Assembly (NCBI GenBank): GCA_964448675.1 | Contig: CAYUZU010000006.1 | Span: 181,214-245,213 of the forward strand | Source: CAYUZU01 sp964448675 | GTDB taxonomy: Bacteria > Planctomycetota > Phycisphaerae > UBA1845 > Fen-1342 | Direction: 5' to 3' | DNA length: 64,000 bases | Shown: piece after piece, positions 60,167 through 64,000 of the stretch | Position numbering within the stretch: the first letter of the stretch is position 1 | Layout: every line of letters begins with the position of its first letter | Notes under the pieces: model-generated | Database searches by the model: none | The model's input: only the letters and a program-made list of their open reading frames with translations | What the model was told of the DNA's origin: nothing | Position numbers and translations under genes: made by a program

Positions 60167-63100
60167 ATGAAGACTGGTGGTACGTACGATCCGAACGCGA
60201 TCGAGAGCGAGATCTACGAGTTCTGGGAAGACGCCGGCTACTTCCACGCCGAGCCGAACGCCGAGCGCCCGCCGTACGTCATCGACATCCCGCTGCCGAA
60301 CGTCACCGGGGCCCTGCACCTCGGGCACGCGCTGAACAACTCCGTCCAGGACATCCTGATCCGCCATCATCGGATGCGCGGGTTCGAGGCCATGTGGATG
60401 CCCGGCACCGACCACGCCGGCATCGCGACGCAGGCCGTTGTCGAGCGCAAGCTCAAGGAAGAGCAGAACCTCACGCGGCACGAGCTCGGCCGCGACGGGT
60501 TGGTGGCGAAGATCTGGGAGTGGAAGGAAGACTACGGCGGCCGGATTCTGAATCAGTTGCGTAAGCTCGGTGCGTCGTGCGACTGGGACCGGACGCGGTT
60601 TACGCTCGACGAGGTCTGCGCCCGGGCCGTCTACGAGGTCTTTTTCGAGTGGTTCAAGGCGGGGCTGATCTATCGCGGGCTACGACTGGTCAACTGGGAC
60701 GCGTACCTCCAGACCGCCGTCGCGGACGACGAGATCGTCCATGAGACGGTGAAGGGGCATTTCTGGCATTTGCGGTATCCGCTTCTAAGCGACGAAGCGA
60801 CGACGCGACGGAGCGAGGGCGGGGCGGGTCTTGCGACGTTCCCGGTGGATGCGGGCGCGGCGGACGCCGCGATTGCGAATGCGAGCCGCGAAGACGCCGC
60901 GATGGGGACGGATTACCTCATCGTCGCGACGACGCGGCCGGAGACGATGCTGGGTGACACCGCCGTCTGCGTGCATCCGAGCGACGAGCGGTACCAGCAC
61001 CTGATTGGCCGCTACGCGCTGCTGCCGCTCCAGAACCGGGCGATTCCGATCGTCGCCGACCCGCTGCTGGCGAAGATGGAGCTTGGCACGGGTTGCGTGA
61101 AGGTCACCCCCGGGCACGACCCGAACGACTACGCCTGTGGTCAGCGCAACGGCCTGGAGATGATCAACATCCTCACCAACGACGGCCACATCAACGAGAA
61201 TGGCGGCCGGTACGCCGGCCAGGACCGGTACGACGCGCGGAAGAAGGTCGTGGCGGATCTCGAGTCGCTGGGGCTGATGGAGAAGGTCGAGGATTACGAG
61301 CACGAGGTCGGCCACAGCGACCGGAGCAAGACGCCCATCGAGCCGATGCTCAGCGAGCAGTGGTTCGTGAAGATGCCGGAGCTGTGCGAGCTGGCGATGG
61401 AGGCGGCGCGCGACGGGCGCGTGCAGTTCTACCCGCAGCGCTACGAGAAGACGTTCCTTGACTGGCTTGGCGAGAAGCGCGACTGGTGCATCAGCCGGCA
61501 ACTCTGGTGGGGGCATCGGATACCGGTGTGGACACTGCGGCACCATCCGTGGGAGAAGTGTGGCTACGTCTCGCGTGAAGCCGCCTGTGGTGAGCGTCCG
61601 GGCGCGATCCGCGACGTTTTTCAAGATGTGGGCTGGGCGCTCGGTGCCGAGTTGGACGACGAATACGCCGTACAGATTGTCGACGACGGCACACTTCGTG
61701 TGTGTTGCCGCACCGACCGCGCTCATGACGTCATGCGGTCCCTTCGGCGAGGTGTGGTCGACGGTTTTGAAGCCGCCCTCGCGGCCTACGACCTCACGCG
61801 CGTTGATGCGGATCTCCAGGGTTCCGTCCGCAACGATTTCGAGGAGCTCATTTCGGAGTTGGTGTCGGTCGAGCAGGACCCCGACGTTCTCGACACCTGG
61901 TTCAGCTCGGCGCTCTGGCCGTTCAGCACGCTGGGGTGGCCGGACAACTATGGCAAGGAGCCGATTGCAGGGGGCTCGACCGATCTTGACTACTTCTATC
62001 CGACGACGGTCCTCGTCACGTCGCGCGACATTATCACGTTGTGGGTCGCTCGCATGGTGATGACCGGACTGTACTTCCAGGGCCGCGTGCCGTTCAGCCA
62101 TGTCCATATCCACCCCGTCATCCAGGACGGAATGGGCAAGCGGATGAGCAAGTCGACCGGCAACGGCGTCGACCCGCTCGACATCATCCACCTGTACGGC
62201 ACCGACGCCCTGCGCTTCACCATGGCCCAGATGGACAGCGAGACGCAGGACGCCCGGCTGCCCGTCGACTACATCTGCCCGCACTGCAATGCCGAGTTCG
62301 GCCAGAAGCCGCAGCATTACGGCCGGCTGAAGGTCAAGTGCGAGAAGTGCAAGCAGGAGTTCGCCACGCGCGTCGCGGGTCCGGAGCTGCACGAGCAACT
62401 CGGCTTGGGCCTGACGACCTCGCCGAAGTTCGAGCTGGGGCGGAACTTCTGCAACAAGATCTGGCAGGCGTCGACCGGGTTCGTCATGCCGAACCTTCAA
62501 GGATCCGGGAATGGGGAGCCGGAGGCGGGGGCGCTGACTCTGGCGGACCTCGCGGTAGAGGATCGCTGGATACTCTCGCGGCTGGCGGGTGTCATTGCCG
62601 ACATCGATCGGCGCTTCGCGCGCTACCAGATCAACGAGGTCGCCAACACGGTCTATTCGTTCTTCTGGAACGATTTCTGCGATTGGTATGTCGAACTGGT
62701 CAAGCCGCGGCTGTTCCAGCGGGATGCTTCGGGCGAGGTCGCCACGCGAACCGATGCCACGTCCGGCGTTGCCCGCCGGGTGCTGGCGCACGTGCTCGAT
62801 CAGTCATTGCGGCTGATGCACCCCATCATGCCGTTCATCAGCGAGGCCCTCTGGCAGCAGCTCAACGAGGTCGCCCCGCAGCGCGGCTTGTGCGCAGAGG
62901 GTACCGGCGACGACGTCCGCTACGTGGCCCGGGCCGCCGAGCCGGCGCTGATCAAGGCGGCCTGGCCCGATGCGACGGCGTTTGCCCGCGATCGACAGGT
63001 CGAGCGGGAAATCGCCGCGCTACAGGATGTGATCCGTGCGCTGCGTGACACCTTGGCGCGGATCAACACCGCCCGGGCGGCGAGCAAGGCCGGTGCGATT

Positions 63101-63496
63101 GGCAAGCTGCCGGCGGCGGTCATCCGGGCGGACGCCACCATCGCGGACGGTTTGCAGGCACAGGTGGCGGTGCTGGAGCGGCTGGGGCGCTGCGAGCAGC
63201 TCATGGTGGGGGCCGACGCACAAAAGCCGCCAGAATCCGCGACGCAGGTGCTGTCGGGCGTAGAGGTGTACGTGCCGTTGGGTGGGCTGATGGATCTGGC
63301 GGCGGAGCGCAAACGGCTCGAAAAGGAACGTGACAATCTCCGTGGTCACATTGAGCGGCTCAAGGGCAAGCTGGCCAACGAGGGGTTCGTATCGAAGGCA
63401 CCGGCGGCTGTCGTGGAGCAGGAGCGGGCGCGGCTGGCCGACTTGCAGGATCGGCTCGATACGCTCGAGCGCAACCTGGCGGATATCAGCGCGTAG
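60167..63496 (+). CDS. valS: Valyl-tRNA synthetase, enlarged
   Basis: This encodes 1109 residues, longer than the usual bacterial 880-950. It charges tRNA-Val. The class I motifs are present: the HIGH equivalent HLGH at 51-54 (VTGALHLGHALN) and KMSKS-type GKRMSKSTGNG at about 657. The editing domain has ATTRPETMLGDTAV, and DWCISRQLWWGHRIPVW is typical. A C-terminal coiled coil (about 1030-1109) is in place. Three unusual insertions stand out: a low-complexity stretch at about 206-249, about 120 residues within the catalytic domain (about 455-578), and a CxxC-CxxC zinc motif at about 704-731. The start at 60167 is preceded by GGGAG. Confidence 0.95.
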   Translation: MKTGGTYDPNAIESEIYEFWEDAGYFHAEPNAERPPYVIDIPLPNVTGALHLGHALNNSVQDILIRHHRMRGFEAMWMPGTDHAGIATQAVVERKLKEEQNLTRHELGRDGLVAKIWEWKEDYGGRILNQLRKLGASCDWDRTRFTLDEVCARAVYEVFFEWFKAGLIYRGLRLVNWDAYLQTAVADDEIVHETVKGHFWHLRYPLLSDEATTRRSEGGAGLATFPVDAGAADAAIANASREDAAMGTDYLIVATTRPETMLGDTAVCVHPSDERYQHLIGRYALLPLQNRAIPIVADPLLAKMELGTGCVKVTPGHDPNDYACGQRNGLEMINILTNDGHINENGGRYAGQDRYDARKKVVADLESLGLMEKVEDYEHEVGHSDRSKTPIEPMLSEQWFVKMPELCELAMEAARDGRVQFYPQRYEKTFLDWLGEKRDWCISRQLWWGHRIPVWTLRHHPWEKCGYVSREAACGERPGAIRDVFQDVGWALGAELDDEYAVQIVDDGTLRVCCRTDRAHDVMRSLRRGVVDGFEAALAAYDLTRVDADLQGSVRNDFEELISELVSVEQDPDVLDTWFSSALWPFSTLGWPDNYGKEPIAGGSTDLDYFYPTTVLVTSRDIITLWVARMVMTGLYFQGRVPFSHVHIHPVIQDGMGKRMSKSTGNGVDPLDIIHLYGTDALRFTMAQMDSETQDARLPVDYICPHCNAEFGQKPQHYGRLKVKCEKCKQEFATRVAGPELHEQLGLGLTTSPKFELGRNFCNKIWQASTGFVMPNLQGSGNGEPEAGALTLADLAVEDRWILSRLAGVIADIDRRFARYQINEVANTVYSFFWNDFCDWYVELVKPRLFQRDASGEVATRTDATSGVARRVLAHVLDQSLRLMHPIMPFISEALWQQLNEVAPQRGLCAEGTGDDVRYVARAAEPALIKAAWPDATAFARDRQVEREIAALQDVIRALRDTLARINTARAASKAGAIGKLPAAVIRADATIADGLQAQVAVLERLGRCEQLMVGADAQKPPESATQVLSGVEVYVPLGGLMDLAAERKRLEKERDNLRGHIERLKGKLANEGFVSKAPAAVVEQERARLADLQDRLDTLERNLADISA

Positions 63497-63619
63497 CGTT
63501 CGGGCTGTGTGCCGGACGTCTCTTGCCGGGAAGCGGGACCCGGGAGGGACCGGGGGCAGAGAACGCATCGGAGTTTCTGGCCGAAAGCTGCCAGCAACCA
63601 GGAGCCGTCGATCTGCGTC

Positions 63620-63922
63620 TCATTTCGCGCGGGCCGGGCGGCCGCAGGCCTCACATTCCGTTTCCTCGTGCTCCTCGTCGTCCTCGTCATCGTCCTTGCC
63701 GCCGGTGGCCATGACGCGCTCGATCTCTCTGGCGGAAAACCCGCGCTCGATCATGCGTCGTTTCAGGTCGAGCTCCATGCGTCTGACGATGACCTTGCCG
63801 CCGACGGCGACGATCGCGATGACCATGGGCATGCCGAGCGCCAGAATCAGGGCGAGTCGGCCCTTGTCGGCGAAGAACTCCGACCAGTTCATGGAAGCGA
63901 GCGTGGTGGCGATGTCGAGCAT
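63620..63922 (-). CDS. Small single-helix membrane protein
   Basis: This encodes 100 residues. GGAG lies six bases before the ATG at 63920-63922. A membrane helix (about residues 23-43) is followed by a short amphipathic region LDLKRRMIERGFSAREIERV, a very acidic run (DDDEDDEEHEE) and a C-terminal CEACG pair. The ERG-x-SA-x-EIERV motif appears in several small bacterial membrane proteins but has no assigned function. It is convergent with valS and its upstream region runs to the end of the window. Confidence 0.65.
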   Translation of the reverse strand: MLDIATTLASMNWSEFFADKGRLALILALGMPMVIAIVAVGGKVIVRRMELDLKRRMIERGFSAREIERVMATGGKDDDEDDEEHEETECEACGRPARAK

Positions 63923-64000
63923 GCGGTTCTCCGGTTTGGCCGGTTTCTAGCCCGGATTATTCATCGGTAGGTTGAAGTTTGGGTAGTGCGGTTGTGCGAG

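Noticed and set aside
1..64000. CRISPR arrays, tRNA genes, insertion sequences or prophage
   Set aside because: No regular spacer-repeat pattern, cloverleaf, transposase or phage structural gene was seen by eye in either strand.

Overview
The window is high-GC bacterial DNA with dense, mostly short-spaced genes. The gene content points to a planctomycete, most likely a Phycisphaerae-type lineage. Two secreted proteins end in a PEP-CTERM sorting tail, and large secreted proteins carry Cys-rich GACC repeats or dockerin-like ends. There is a FloA/NfeD pair, an outer-membrane DUF481 protein, a Tricorn-like S41 protease, a zinc-ribbon membrane protein, and a division and cell-wall (dcw) cluster that still has ftsI and ftsW. 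The MurE has the DNPR motif, which predicts meso-diaminopimelate peptidoglycan. The assignment is by gene content only; there is no rRNA or tRNA gene here.

Layout. 1-4.4 kb: a minus-strand set (DUF481 protein, small poly-Thr lipoprotein, PQQ-type sugar dehydrogenase) and a divergent membrane endonuclease/exonuclease/phosphatase protein. 4.4-10.7 kb: housekeeping genes (gpmI, a two-helix membrane protein, GDP-fucose synthase, AlkA-type glycosylase, PIN-TRAM protein, a small hypothetical). 10.9-21.3 kb: the dcw cluster mraZ-rsmH-lysM-ftsL-ftsI-murE-murF-mraY-ftsW, preceded by a promoter and a DnaA-box-like inverted repeat, with an unusual 355-nt structured gap between mraZ and rsmH. murD, murG, murC, ddl, ftsQ, ftsA and ftsZ are not in it. 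21.4-25.8 kb: a glycosyltransferase overlapping a radical SAM/SPASM gene, a PilT-type ATPase and a TauE/SafE transporter. 25.8-34.4 kb, all minus strand: a candidate ~317-nt transcript with promoter and terminator but no long ORF, a secreted unknown, a GT-C-type membrane protein, and a FixJ/FixL-type pair whose kinase has seven PAS domains and a GAF domain. 34.4-40.4 kb: a 1610-residue secreted Cys-rich repeat protein with a long leader, followed by a small PEP-CTERM protein. 40.6-46.6 kb: membrane and hypothetical proteins, a TPR-like protein with a His/Cys-rich tail, and rmuC. 46.7-51.4 kb: the S41/Tricorn-like protease overlapping an Amidase_3 enzyme. 51.5-55.9 kb: a palindromic repeat cluster, a small basic protein, and the nfeD-floA operon. 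55.9-60 kb: an unknown protein, a PEP-CTERM protein and a dockerin-tailed protein. 60-64 kb: an enlarged valyl-tRNA synthetase and a small membrane protein.

Functional themes are peptidoglycan synthesis and remodelling (dcw cluster, LysM protein, amidase), envelope and surface display (PEP-CTERM, dockerin-like, GACC-repeat and DUF481 proteins), membrane organisation (FloA/NfeD) and signalling. The observations most worth following are the orphan transcript at 25.84-26.19 kb, the structured mraZ-rsmH gap, an intergenic palindromic repeat family present at two distant loci, the Cys-rich repeat protein with its leader, and the His/Cys-tailed protein. No CRISPR array, insertion sequence, prophage or toxin-antitoxin module was seen.
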